From Trametopsis cervina (lineage: Eukaryota > Basidiomycota > Agaricomycetes > Polyporales > Irpicaceae), in contig MU278384.1 in assembly GCA_022385755.1 (NCBI GenBank), forward strand, positions 80,271 through 144,270: a stretch of DNA of 64,000 nucleotides, in the 5' to 3' direction. A program made the position numbers and the translations under genes. Shown one piece after another: positions 12,401-23,691 of the stretch. Below the pieces are notes generated by a model. It worked only from the letters and a program-made list of their open reading frames with translations. It searched no databases and was not told the origin of the DNA. Numbering within the stretch: position 1 is the first letter of the stretch; each line of letters opens with the position of its first letter.

Positions 12401-13221
12401 CGGTACCTGTCAGAGGAGCTCGGCTGGAGCGCTGTCGTTGCCGTCGCTGAAGAGCGTGTGAACCCGATGGAGGTTGACCCCGTAGCGGAGGACAAGACAG
12501 TGCGACGAAAGGTGCACAGAGCAGAGAGGGATGGGGTGAAGCTACATGAAGTCTCTGGCGAACCCGAACCCGAGCTGATCAAGAACATCGAGGAGAGATG
12601 TAAGGAGTGGGCAGAGAACCGAAAGGGAACGCAAATCCATTTGACGGGAGTGCGGCCGTTCGATGATATGCAACATCGACGGTACTTCTACGCCACGGAT
12701 AAGGATGGCAAGGTAAGCATCCGCCACTTGCTATAGGATCATTGCAGTGCTGATAATGGGTAAATTGTAGATTTGCGCGATGGTCGTTCTCGCCCAACTC
12801 GCTCCTATCCACGGTTTCCAGATCAAATGGGCACTCGAGTTCCCCGATGCGCCGCTCGGTGCGATCGAGTACATCCTGTCTTGGGTCATCAAGAAGCTCG
12901 GCGATGCTGGTGTGCGCAGCGCAACTTTCGGAGCGGGCGCCGCAGCACGCGTCGAGGCCGGTGATAACGTCGGCGGGTTCAGGTTCAAGTTCTTGGAGAA
13001 GACGTACAACGGCCTGTCGTCGACGTTCCATCTCGGTACGAAGGGCGACTTTAGAGGGAAGTTCGGTATTGAGCAGGATCCGGTATGTCCATGTTGCACG
13101 TTGTGTGTCGGGCTACGCACTGACGAGCTACTTGCCACAGCTGTTCATCGCTTATCCGAAGGGAAGCCTGGGTATTCGTGGCGTTGAGGCAATCATGGCT
13201 GCGCTCCAGAAGCCCAAATAG
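9442..13221 (+). CDS. erdS: AspRS-DUF2156 fusion: ergosteryl-3-beta-O-aspartate synthase
   Basis: Nine exons in phase: 9442-9912, 10109-10597, 10653-10790, 10843-11089, 11147-11652, 11711-12103, 12155-12712, 12771-13082 and 13141-13221, encoding 1,064 residues. After a Ser/Lys/Glu-rich N-terminal extension (1-157) comes an OB-fold anticodon-binding region and a class IIb aspartyl-tRNA synthetase core to about 745. It shows QSPQLAKQ, motif 2 ([17 protein letters not shown]) and motif 3 ([12 protein letters not shown]). Residues about 750-1064 are a DUF2156 aminoacyl-tRNA transferase domain, spliced in frame with no stop between. This is the architecture of ErdS, described in Aspergillus, which charges tRNA-Asp and moves aspartate onto the 3-OH of ergosterol. 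Membrane association and substrate are inferred from that family. It may also be the general cytosolic AspRS. Confidence 0.93.
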
Positions 13222-14013
13222 ATGCTGTCGATCCGCCACCCTGTTTAGACGACATGCCATTACCCCACAACCTTACCGCCACCATCGCCCAGCGACACCC
13301 CACTGATCGACTCCCTTACGATACTAATCATTTCTCAATTCTTGCAACGTCTTCGATACCCCATACACCACCACACACGAAGGGCTTGGGTCACAATTGC
13401 ACCGGACTGGACGTTATTTACCTTATTTTGCCGTGCTGGTTCTCTGTTCTTGGTGGCGTCCTGCTTTACGCTTTGTTACCCAAGGTGCATAATATTCCCT
13501 ATCTGCTTACAGGAATAGAACTCCAATCTACCTCCTCACTCACCATCCCGTCTCTCACATCCTTCTTGCCAAGTTCTGCGCCTCACTTCCGACCCATTCC
13601 ATCCTTTGACGACAAACCTAAAGCCCTGTATTCATTCTGCTCATGATTACCGCTCTACATGAAGGACTCTCTTATCTTGTCAGTACATAATGCACGCTCT
13701 CAGTTGTACCATAGAGTACGGATATGTTGTAATCGTAGGAAATTAAATTGTAGTTCCACATGTGTTCTCCCCGGTTGACGATAGGTGTGAATCGCCCTTG
13801 AGAGATTCGACCGTAGTGGGGTAATAGGCGGAAGAGTAAGTGGTAGCGAAGGTGGGTACAATCGTGGTGGGTGATGGGTCGGATGTTCCCGACAGCATCG
13901 CGGACGGCGACAGTGGATATGGGTGATGCTTTATAGGAAGGTACGGAGGATCTGGCTGTCGACATCGAGAGTCGGAGTGTGTGTGCGTCTAAACCGAGAT
14001 AGCATCCGCGAGG
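13222..14013. other. 3' flank of ErdS gene, no gene seen
   Basis: Pyrimidine-rich 3' UTR-like sequence carrying a 130-residue chance ORF without family signal. The right end grades into the G-rich repeat region. Confidence 0.5.
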
Positions 14014-14362
14014 GAGTGGAGGAAGAGCGGGGGAGCGGAGGAGAGACGGTTGGGGAGGGAGAGGGGGCGGAGAGGGAGAAGAGAGGGAAGAGAGAGGGGG
14101 GAGGGGAGGGGGAAGAGTGAAGAGTGAAGGGAGAGAAGGAGGAGAGAAGGCGACGGGTGAAGGGAGGGACAGTCAATGGAGAGAACGAGGGAGGGCGAAG
14201 GCAGGAAACGAAGGAAGGGGATAGGAGGGAACGAACGATGGAGGGAGAAGAGGAGGGTGATGGAAGGAGGACAAAGGGGAGGATGGTGAGGGGAGGGTCA
14301 GCGAAGGGAGGGAGGGTGTGTGAAGGGAGGGGATGTCGGGGGGAAGGAGGGCGAAGAGGGGG
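14014..14362. repeat. polypurine (GGGAGG/GGGAA) tract
   Basis: About 350 bases are almost pure purine on the plus strand, dominated by GGGAGG, GGAGAA and GGGGA words. Shorter tracts of the same kind recur near 14,770-14,830, 15,365-15,470 and 15,890-15,970. Opposite-strand proline/serine-rich ORFs across it are composition artefacts. Such tracts can adopt triplex or G-quadruplex structures. Confidence 0.8.
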
Positions 14363-16945
14363 CCCACACAGGGAGAATAGCGAGGGATGTCCGAGAGAGC
14401 GCCCGGAATGGCTGCCCAGGCCGCGCCCTCCCATCCTCCGTTCTCCCTTTGAACGCAGAGGAATCTGCCCAAAGCCCAATACAGCAGATGAGTCTTCGTT
14501 GGGAGACATCGCTGTCTGCAATAGGCCAGACAGCGAGAGGGGTATTCGGCCATCTGGGTTTGTTCTAGCCGATAACTCGTCCATCAATTTAGGCCGGCGC
14601 GGTGGACGAATATGATAGGCAACAGATTGGACATAGCCAGAGGCATTACAGACGCGGCGGCTGCGTCACTGCGGGTATGGGTAATGCTAAGTACGAGAAA
14701 TTTAATGTGGAGTGTGGCCTGTCGAGAAGCCGCAGTGGTGCGTGCGGCTGCAACAATACGGCTTAGCAGGAGGGGAATGGTAGAACGAGAGAGGACACGG
14801 GGAGACGGAGGACTGAGAGGGGGAGAGAGGAGGGGGTGCCGCACAGAGTTCCCACAAGCGCCTGTAGTAGGTGTCCAAGTCGCCCTCGTCCTTCAGATCG
14901 AGTGTCGGCAGCTATCTAGTTGAGAACTGAATCCCGACACCTCATACGATCGGAGAGACAGATGTATAGAGTTTGTTGTGGGGACCATTCGCCTGCCCAG
15001 CCTTGTTCTGGCTGATGCATCGTCCGTCAAGCCGGAGCAGCGCAGACCGCCCCCATCGAGTTCAACGATCGACGTCTGTTTGGGAAGGTCTTGTAGGGAA
15101 CGTACAATGTTCCCTGCAAAGACGTCCGCAAACAAATCGAGGCTCACTGAACATGGTGTATGGACGATGTCTTCGATTGCGGCAAACTTGAGACGACAAC
15201 GGAGGGGGAAAGTGGACGGTCGGGGGACGGTAGGATTTGGGCCTCACTTCCAGCGTCCGATCGGGACAGTGTAGCCCACCTCGATGGGAGTCCAGAGTTC
15301 ATAACATCCATCGCAGTGATGTGCTAGGGGATATCCTCGCTCATCGATTACCAGGGATGTGCGGCTGAGCAAAGGGGGGGGAGAGAACAGAGGGGAGAAC
15401 AGAGGGGAAAAGGGAGGAGGAAGGGAGGGGAGAAAGGAGGGCGAAGGGAGGGCGAAGATGAGGGCCGCACAAGGAGAGTTGTCCGAGGGAACCGCCCAAG
15501 CGAGCGCCCAGAGAGCCTGCCCAAGCCGCACTCTCCCATCCCCCAGATCCTCTGTTCGACGCAGAGTTATCTGCCCGAAGCCAACACCGCATATGAATCG
15601 TCTTGCAGCAGCGTTGAGATTCAATGCCGTCTGCAATTAGCCAGACATTGTGAGGAATGTCCGTCCACCCGCCAGAGCTTGTCCCGCTGACAACTCGCCC
15701 ATAAAGCTGAGACAGCATGGTGAGTCAATGCGCTAGGCGATAGATTAGATATGACCAGCATTGCGAACGTAGCGACTGCATCGCAGGGGGTACGGGTAAT
15801 GGTTTGATGGAAGAAAATGTGGAGGTTTGAGTTGAGTCTAGCCTGTCGACAATGCGCAGCAACGCGAATGTCTGCGCCAATACGGTGTGAAGGAGGAGGG
15901 AAAGAGAGAAGGGGAAGAGAGAGGAGACGGGATACGGGAGGAGGAGAGGTAGGGGACAGGGGAGGGGGCTCGCACAGGGATCCCACAAGCGTCCGTAGTG
16001 GATGTCCAAGCCGTCCTTCGGATCGAGCGTCAGATGCGGAGCCACCTAGTCGAGCTCCGAAGCCTAACACCCCATATGTGCAGAGAGACAGATGTATGGA
16101 GGCTGCTTGTGAGGACCGTTCGCCTGCCCGGCCATGTTCTAGCTGATGCTTCGTCCATCAAGCCGGAGCAGCGCAGACCGCCCACACCAAGTCCGACGGT
16201 CGACGTCTATTCGAGGAGGTCTCGCAGGGAACGTACGACGTTACCTGCAAAGACCCCCGCGAACAAATCGAGGCTCGTTGGACATAGTGTAAGGGTGGTG
16301 TCTTCGGGCATGGGGGAGATTGTGACGAAGATGGAAGGGGGGAAGTGGAAGGTTGGGAGACGGAGAAGTGTGACGTAGGGGATGAGAGGGGGAGGGCTCG
16401 CACAGAGAAGCGCCTGTAGTGGATGTCCGAGTCGCCCTCGTCCTTCAGATCGAGTGTCGGGGGCCATCGAGTTGAAGGCAGAGTTTCGACATCCCATATG
16501 AGCCGTCTTGTAGAAACAGCGATGTGTGGAATGTCATTGCTTGTGGGGAGTGTTCATCCACCTAGCGCTGTTCCAGCTGACGCTCCGTTCGTTGAGCCGG
16601 AGCAGCGCAGGCCGCCCACACCAAGTCCGACGGTCGACGTCTATTCGAGGAGGTCTTACAGGGAACGTACGATGTTCCCTGCAAAGACCACCGCGGACAA
16701 ATCGAGGCTCGCTGAACATAGTGTGCGAAAGATGTCTACGAGAACGGCAAGGATCGCCAACGACGAACGGAAGGGGGAAGTGGAAGGTAGGGGGACTACC
16801 GACTTTGCACCTCACTTCCAGCGTCGAATCAAGACAGGATAACCTGTCTCGATGGGTGTCCAGAGTTCAGTGAACATCTATCGTAGTGATTGAGGATGAT
16901 GTGCCAGGGCATATCATCGCTCATCGACTACCATGGATGCTCGGC
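14363..16945. repeat. diverged tandem array, three units with decayed minus-strand coding
   Basis: A unit of about 1.1 kb is repeated. The GTCCGAG..CCCAAGCCGC-type block near 14,390 recurs near 15,480. The CACAG..GTAGTGGATGTCC block near 14,840 recurs near 15,970 and 16,400. The AGCCGGAGCAGCGCAG block occurs at about 15,030, 16,165 and 16,595, each followed by a block matching GGGAACGTAC and AAATCGAGGCTC. Unit three lacks the first half. On the minus strand each copy can be read as related peptides (for example SLDLFAxVFAGN.VRSL and ELWTPIE.GY), but stops and frame shifts differ between copies. This suggests duplicated gene relics or a repeat of unknown type. No known transposon domain was recognised. 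Confidence 0.65.
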
Positions 16946-17240
16946 TGAGCTCTGGAGAAGGGACGCTAATGCGGTCGTGTGCGCGATGTGTATCTGCACG
17001 CGACCGCCTCGACTCGGCGGGACCTGCGATCTGCGTGAAGCAAGATCGAGTGGTCGGGCAGAGTCGTGACTGACGAAGAGCCAGTGCGCGAGCCCGGTGA
17101 GGGGCAGTCGCGGGCACAGCTGAACGCAGCAAGGAAAGTGGGCGGTGGCAGAGGCAGAGGCGGGGATGGGGAGGGGTATTCGGTGTGAACGGGGCGGATT
17201 CGATAGTCCTCGAAAGGAAGGCAGGGCGTGGTGGACTTAC

Positions 17241-17465
17241 TCGAACGAGATGCTCGAGAGGACAGCCTTTCCGAGTCGATTCTGCATTGCAGAGATATCC
17301 CTTCTCCCCCTCCCTTTCCTTGCGAGCGCATCTCACGCAACCCATTTGCTTCAGGATGTCTCGTCCGACGATCTTCCGAGAGACGTCGTAAACGTAGGCG
17401 AGCGGAGCGAGCTTCACGTCTTCGGGAATGTTTCGGAGGCCGAGCCAGCAGTCCTGACAAGGAGG
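17241..17465 (-). pseudogene. orphan exon-like fragment with Cys motif
   Basis: One minus-strand frame reads CWLGLRNIPEDVKLAPL and then a segment with CVRC and two further Cys, ending exactly at a good donor site (CGA followed by GTAAGTCC). The spaced cysteines could suggest a small zinc-binding fold, but no family is recognised. The upstream frame is closed by a TGA about 40 bases before this stretch and the next exon was not found, so it is treated as a gene fragment or relic. Confidence 0.25.
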
Positions 17466-19071
17466 CGATGCTCCTCGACTTCTGTACCCTCATAGAGTTT
17501 CCAATAGTTCTTGTATTTGCGGCAAGCGAGATGAAATCATGGCAACGCAGAACGGTGTGGGGGATCTTATGTGAGTAGATATTGAGAGTGACTCGACGCA
17601 GGACGAGGGAGTGGGTCGAGAAACGCGATGTGCTAGCCGTTTTTGAGAGATGCACAACGGAAGACAAGAGGACTGCGCATGTTTGCAGCGTGGCACAGCG
17701 TTCCCAAGGATTGGAATAGGGGCTAGTGCTGTATGTCGTGGTGGCTGTTGCGCTGAACGCGTGTAAGCGTCAGTCGGACCGATGTGAGCATCACACGATG
17801 GGGGGATGTTCACTACGACCTACGACGGGACACGAGTAGCGGCCGGCAACAGACTGCCTTCGACGACGATGCCCCCTTCGCCCATGAGAGTCTCCTCGGG
17901 GACGTTCGACTCGTTCATAGCAGTCATTCGATGGGTAGTGGTTGATCATGCGCATCGACTCGAGAGGGGGGCTCCTTTGTCTCGGCGCGAGGTTGTCAGG
18001 GCTGCTATAGAGCGCGGAGCCCGCCCATGCGCCAGCTCGCCGCCACGACGCAATGTATAGCACAGCGATGTACGGAGATCTACAACATGAAACGAGCAAT
18101 ATTAATCGAGTTCATGTATAATGGACCCTGCATGACACGCACCTCCGGTCTTCTATCGCTTTCGCATTGTGAACGCCTAAACGTCAAAATCTACTGCGAT
18201 GCAATGAGGCATGCGCGAAATCCAGGACAGTGGACCGATGCCGCGGTAGAGTACGGCTATGCAGAAGGACAATGCTGAAGGCTGTCGGATCAGAGCAACA
18301 TTGTCAGCGCACGCGTACTGTAGCACAGCACTGCTTCGCATGATCGGCTACAGGGCCCGTAATCAATGTACATGCGCAGATTACAGTGCTGATTGAGCCC
18401 GTTCATTTCGTGAGAGGCTCACTCAGATAGAGTTGGGCAACGTTGTATTCGACGATTAGCTCGCCTGCAGCAGCCGAGCAGCTATAAAGTGCTGGTAGAG
18501 TGCTGCGCTCGGACATGATGATGATTGACGCACGAGAGGTCACAAGACACTGTACAGGTCAAGCAGACGGACGAGACAGCATAGTCGTCGAAGGGGATGA
18601 TGTCGAACACATCCGTACCCCAGTGCAGTCGAAGGTTGCCCTGTGTTGTACATGGTCAGGCGCGGTGATGGGGGCGAGAGCGCAGAGGCCATTATCGTCG
18701 CTACTGGCGCCTTTTGAAGTTACGCGATGTCTGACGGGGTTCACTCGTTCAGTAGGACCAGGCATCCAGTTAGGACAAAGTAATGACAAATCGATTGTGA
18801 TGTTATACGCTACAGTGCGCTGAATAGAGAACTATGTGCTGTCATACTGGAGCAGGATCAGGTAGCGGATATAGCGTAGCTAGTACTACCTCAAACTACC
18901 GAGCGAGGTATCGTCCTGCATGTGGAATGGGGAGTGGGGTATGGTGGGGTGTGGTGGGATATAGCTATAATACAGACAAAACGACAAGGGTGCGGGGAGC
19001 GGAGTCATATAGTACAGAACGGCACGTCCGTGTAAAGGGCGGAAAGTTCGTTGCGGCAACGGAAGGGATGA
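17466..19071. other. no gene recognised
   Basis: Only short, family-less ORFs and no consistent splice structure. Sequence composition is mixed, without further copies of the upstream tandem unit that I could see. The right end is the 3' flank of a DUF6699 gene. Confidence 0.5.
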
Positions 19072-19762
19072 TTATACTTGCAGGGTCTTGAGCAATAGCT
19101 TGCCGTCGCCGCCCATTACGAGCCCTCCGAAAAGACAATTCCTTCCCAGATAATCAATCCTCTTTGGGACGAAGGCGTCCGCCGTCGTGTTGTAGGGCGA
19201 CTCCCTGCATCGCACCTGCAAGGCCTCCCAGGTGAGCTCATCATGGCCATATTGGCCTATAGCGCGCCATTCATTGGGCGTAATGGGCTGCATGAGTAGG
19301 CGGTGGATGCCGTCCAGGACATGTCCCACGGTGAGGTAACCAGCCTCAGCGTGGATTAATATCTCCCAGGGGAGCCCTTCGCACTGAACCACAACATGCG
19401 TAGTAGAGAAATCGATCGCCGGGAAGGATAATACGGCATGGGGCAATGGTCGTGCGGCCTGCGTTCCAGACAATCGGCTGGGCAAGCCACCCAACCACCG
19501 AAGGTCGTAATCATAAGGAGATTCCATCCGCCCAGTAAAGGAAGTAGCGTCCAGCCACCAGTTCACATTAGGGGGCAATGGTACTGGCCCAAGGAAGGGC
19601 TGAGGGAGTGGGTGTTGAGACGAGCTCTGATGGACAAAAGTATGCCATAGTACTCACTGCGGGTAGAACTGCCAACATCGTAAAGTGCAGTGGATGAAAC
19701 GAGGAGGGGGTAGGTGATAAGTGGTAGTGAGATGCTGCGACTGTGCGCGGGAATGATGTCAC
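19072..19762 (-). CDS. DUF6699 family protein, copy 1
   Basis: Exon 2 (19072-19599) encodes the conserved domain. Visible features are WWLD near its start, the core LPWEILIHAEAGYLTVGHVL (usual LPW..V....G.TV.DVL), a helix with ITPNEWRAI, and the C-terminal signature RIDYLG..CLFGGL. A canonical intron (GTGAGTA..CCTCAG) separates it from exon 1, ending at 19658. The start is uncertain: ATG at 19762 gives 210 residues, while ATG at 19678 gives a seven-residue first exon and 182 residues, like the tiny first exon of copy 4. DUF6699 proteins are abundant in Agaricomycetes and have no known function. A TATATAAG-like box lies near 19,980. Confidence 0.75.
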
Positions 19763-22700
19763 GACGAGAGGGAAGGCACAGGTGTCTGTGTAACCTCTGG
19801 TGTGTTATGAGATAGAAGAGAGAGAGTATGATGAAAGAGTAACAATGAGGGTAGGGGGTAACAGAGAGTTGCGTTTGAGCGTAAGGGGTCACCGTGAGTG
19901 GAAGTTGTACAAGAGTTTGTACGACCTCAGCTGCGTTACTGGACAGAGAGGCAGGGGTAGCAGAAGTGGCTGGGGTGCTTATATATGTTACTGCCCTCAC
20001 CCAAGGACGAATGCATCACTCACCACTCGGGTAATCCCCCCAGAATAGTATCCCACGTATCCTCTCTTCAAGCTCTATTATGGCCATGGATTGAGAATGT
20101 TTCACTGAGTATGCACACCGACAGGTCGTTATGTGTATTGAAAGTATTCGGAGCTGACCGATTGCGTAGCCAGAGCTTGCCCTGCCTTGCGATTACAAGG
20201 GTCCTCATGTTGTAGGTGCGATAGAAGACTGCCAGATCGAGTACACCAGTTAGAGGGAGTTCATGCTGTGCCGATGCAACCTTCGAGCAACTGTTCCCGG
20301 TAGGCGTTAAGCATCGAGAGTTGAAGTGACACGAGTAGGTCTATTCATTCTTGAAAGATACATGAGGCCGTTGATGGGAGACGCGATTGTGTGCCGATCG
20401 TATTCTGGTGGGTTGGAAGGGCTCGAGATGAGGGGCGGATCCAGGTATGCGATACTGCCGCCCAGCTCTCAAGGTAGGGCGTTTACGGAATGACATCGGA
20501 TGTCAGCGTCCGTCCGCATGTTGTGCCTTCCAATGTCTCTAAGTATGTGGTAAAGATCGCTTGTCGGGATATACTCAATAGACATGGAGTCGAGAGAAAC
20601 GTACCTGATTTGAAGTATCCTGTCATAAGAGACACCTAGGTAGGTGCATTAACATAGCCTCCAAACTGAATAGTACACAGCAACAAGGAGGACACAAACA
20701 GCTCTTCGGATAGTCAAGCCGGTCTACGAAGTATCGAACTCTTGCAAGACAAGTCATGTTAGATGATGGTAGCAATCCGTGGCCATGCGTTGAGCGAGAC
20801 GCAGTATCGACCATGATCGTGAGCTTGGGCGCGGCTGCGGGATCTGTAAGGCCAGGATAGATCAGTTACTCGATATGGGCATGGAAGGGGGTTTTATCAC
20901 TCTCTTTCACGATTAAAGAGATGAAGCACTGCACGTCACAGAACATAATCAAACTATGTGCCAGACACTCACCGGCAAAGCCGTTAAAGTTCGTTCCGAC
21001 CTGATCTACACACCGGAGAGCGACCTTAGAATCCATGGGCCGTTGATACATACCACTTCGAAGGTGTAAGGGTTCAGGGTCGTTCAGCTGGCGCAAGATG
21101 CGATCCGACGAAGTCTTGTTCTGAAGCTCCTGTTCACGGTAGTCTCGGTCGGCATGTCTATGCCTCAAGGATCGTATCAGGTTAGATAACTGCTATACAA
21201 GAGGTGTATTCGTCATGACTGACTTGTGTATGTCTGCACGCATGTCGTGCATATAATCGCCTAGACGTCTGATAGGGGCTGCAAAGCGTTGTGCATAGGA
21301 AGAAGTACCACATAGACATGCAAATAGCTCTCCGGTTTGACAACAAGAGAGACCTTATAGGTTGATAGAGCCAGAGTCGTGCTTGTGAAAATCGGGCCTG
21401 AGTCTAGTGATAGTATGGGGCTGTGCAGCCGATTAGCGTCTTGAATCCGCAGTTCAAGGTAGTTTCTGCGTTTCCAAGCCGCGATTGTAGGAGATTCTTG
21501 GAGAATGACGATCCAGATTGTGACGCCTGGGTCGGCCTCGGCACACAGTCTCACCCGAATACTAGAGTATGGGGAAGATGGGATTCCATGTACCGCGTTT
21601 GGCACGTGTATGCTTCATGTGGAAGCCGTGGGTATGCAACCTTTAATCTCTGGAGTCACATCGAGCTGTAAGCGACCCGCAGCACCATGAGGTTGTGTGA
21701 ACCTTCGCGGATTTGAGACTACGGTGACATAGCGCTTCCTCCACTCGAGAAGAATGTGGGGAAATGAGGTTCATGACGCCCGTGCACAGCTGCCGAAGTA
21801 CAATATGCTCCGAGGCAAGACCGAATGTCCTTCTGTGTGCATTATTAACATTTGGACGGCGGAACGTGTGACGACGTATAACACACCTTGCAGCTTCGGC
21901 CGCCTGAGCTGTGCACCTCGGGGATTCTAGCGCGTTACACCGGGGAAGACACGAAGGTTTGGGAGCCTCGTGCGTGAACGTATGCCTCGGCACAAGTACG
22001 TTCTACATAGAACAATTGTCGGAGCTTTGGGTGAGATTGGCAGCTATACTGATTAACGAGTATAAGCAGCAAGTAGTTGAATGCGTAAATCACATCTGGG
22101 AGATTTGCACATGAGTCACAGTCGTGGTGGGCGCCGCTCAGGGAAAATGACAGCGTTCCAGGAAAATATACATCGGTATGAGCGGCTCAACGTTCGCAGA
22201 GTAGAGTTCACGTGAAAGCAGCACAATGTGTCCCATTTCAGTAGTATATGAATATAACAACTCCGCACTTATGCAGCACTCAACGGGCATCATGTACCAG
22301 AAGTGAACAGCATAACGTGGGCCAAACAAGAAAAGAGAATAAGAACTGATATCCAGCTGGGTGCTCACCATCTCATACATCACTTCCAGTGTTCAATAAC
22401 TGATGTTATTAAACAGGTACTGTAGCAGGTATCCGCAGACTAGGGTGTCTGTTCGCCGCTTGACCCAAAACAGGGGTATTGTAGGGATTGCATCCACTTC
22501 CGTGTCCTAGTTTCGGGGAGTCGAAACCGTGCTTCGCGCTGCGTATGGAGTAGCCGGCAACACATAGTATATCCATGCAGTTGTGCAGGCGAGCCGTACC
22601 CGTTTCCATCTGGACAGAGGTTCGTGCCCAACAAGTCGACGGTCGGTGTCGAGATGAGCTGCTGCCGACTGGGCAGCTTATGTGCTAACCCGGGGCGCAA

Positions 22701-22813
22701 CTGTCCTTAGAGCACCCGTCACTATGCAAGGGGATCCTGGTGCCGTATGATGAGCAGCACATCTCCTGAGAGTCAGTTTGATGATCTCAAGCGAAATGGC
22801 AATGATCACTCAC
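19763..22813. other. gene-poor stretch, possible minus-strand relics
   Basis: No complete gene was assembled. A 100-residue minus-strand ORF (20866-21168) runs into a donor-like GTGAGTG after FNGFAG, and other minus-strand pieces read sensibly for 15-30 residues (for example TPTVDLLGTNLCPDGNG near 22,640). They could be exons of the fragment at 22,814-23,022, but the joins were not consistent. Confidence 0.35.
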
Positions 22814-23022
22814 CCAAGTTGGGTAGGGGCCGTCAAGGGCGTGCTTTGACCCGGTCAGTAACCACCACCGTTCATGATAGTTCTCATAGATCTGTCCCAG
22901 CCTCAAAGTTGCGCTGGAGAGCCTCGAGCACTTGCTACAGAGATACGAGCGGAAGTCTGAGACGATGGTGACGAAGGCGTCTAGGGTTTCCAAGTACTCC
23001 AACTCTTTGACCATGTTCACAC
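22814..23022 (-). other. candidate coding exon of unknown gene
   Basis: This interval is bounded by a good acceptor (CCTAACAG) and a good donor (TGG followed by GTGAGTG). It is open in one frame, reading NMVKELEYLETLDAF and LGQIYENYHERWW, ending ALDGPYPTW. An upstream ATG (MSLGSLERQLR) lies on the same strand, but its phase does not join cleanly. I do not recognise the family. It could be an exon of a gene reaching to about 20.8 kb, or a relic. Confidence 0.3.
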
Positions 23023-23691
23023 CTGTTAGGACTAAAGAGGGGCGTAGCGCACATGCCTGCCGCGCATCCGAAGTTGCCTTTCAAGCGAGCCCAGCGACAT
23101 GTTCACCGCCGATGTGAGTGGTTGTCGTGGCAAGGTCGTTGTGGTTAGCAACAGATCCGCAAGAACAAAGCGCCAGCATATAAGGAGACGGTCACGTGAC
23201 CGCGGTATGTGACGCGACGCGTCGGTGGGGTGTCGGTGGCGGAGGCTTGGCAGCTGTTGTTTATGCTCTCAGGCCATGCTTATGCCTCTTGTACTTTATC
23301 ACGCCTGGTTTATATCCAATTTACATCAGAAAGAATATAACTCCAGGCGAAGTGCTTCAAGTTCAGAATCACGCCGAACAATTGCGATGATCTTTGGCAT
23401 ATATTTGACTATATCCGCATAAGACATGGTGTTTGCCTGCTGGTGGCATAATAGCGTGCTACGAGGCCAATACTGTTATATACTATAGAACAATAATATA
23501 AGTCCTTGTTTGTTTATTTATTTGTTACAGTGCTATTAGTCCATGGGGGTATGTCAGGGTACAGTTGAGCTGCGTGGGGGTATCGAGAGATGCTATGTGA
23601 TACAACAGTCGTGGGGTCGTGGTCGTAGGTGATTAAGAGCGTGGATAGAATAGGGTCGTACGAGGCGTGAGGGCGATGGTGATGTGGGTGC

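Noticed and set aside
6738..13221. Functional coupling of the amidase and ErdS genes as a lipid-amide module
   Set aside because: Only the shared promoter supports it; the amidase substrate is unknown and ergosteryl-aspartate is an ester, not an amide.
13254..13646. 130-codon ORF directly after the ErdS stop
   Set aside because: Pyrimidine-rich 3' UTR sequence; no recognisable protein features.
13931..14587. 218-residue Pro/Ser/Leu-rich minus-strand ORF
   Set aside because: It is produced by the polypurine tract; no start context, splice signals or domain.
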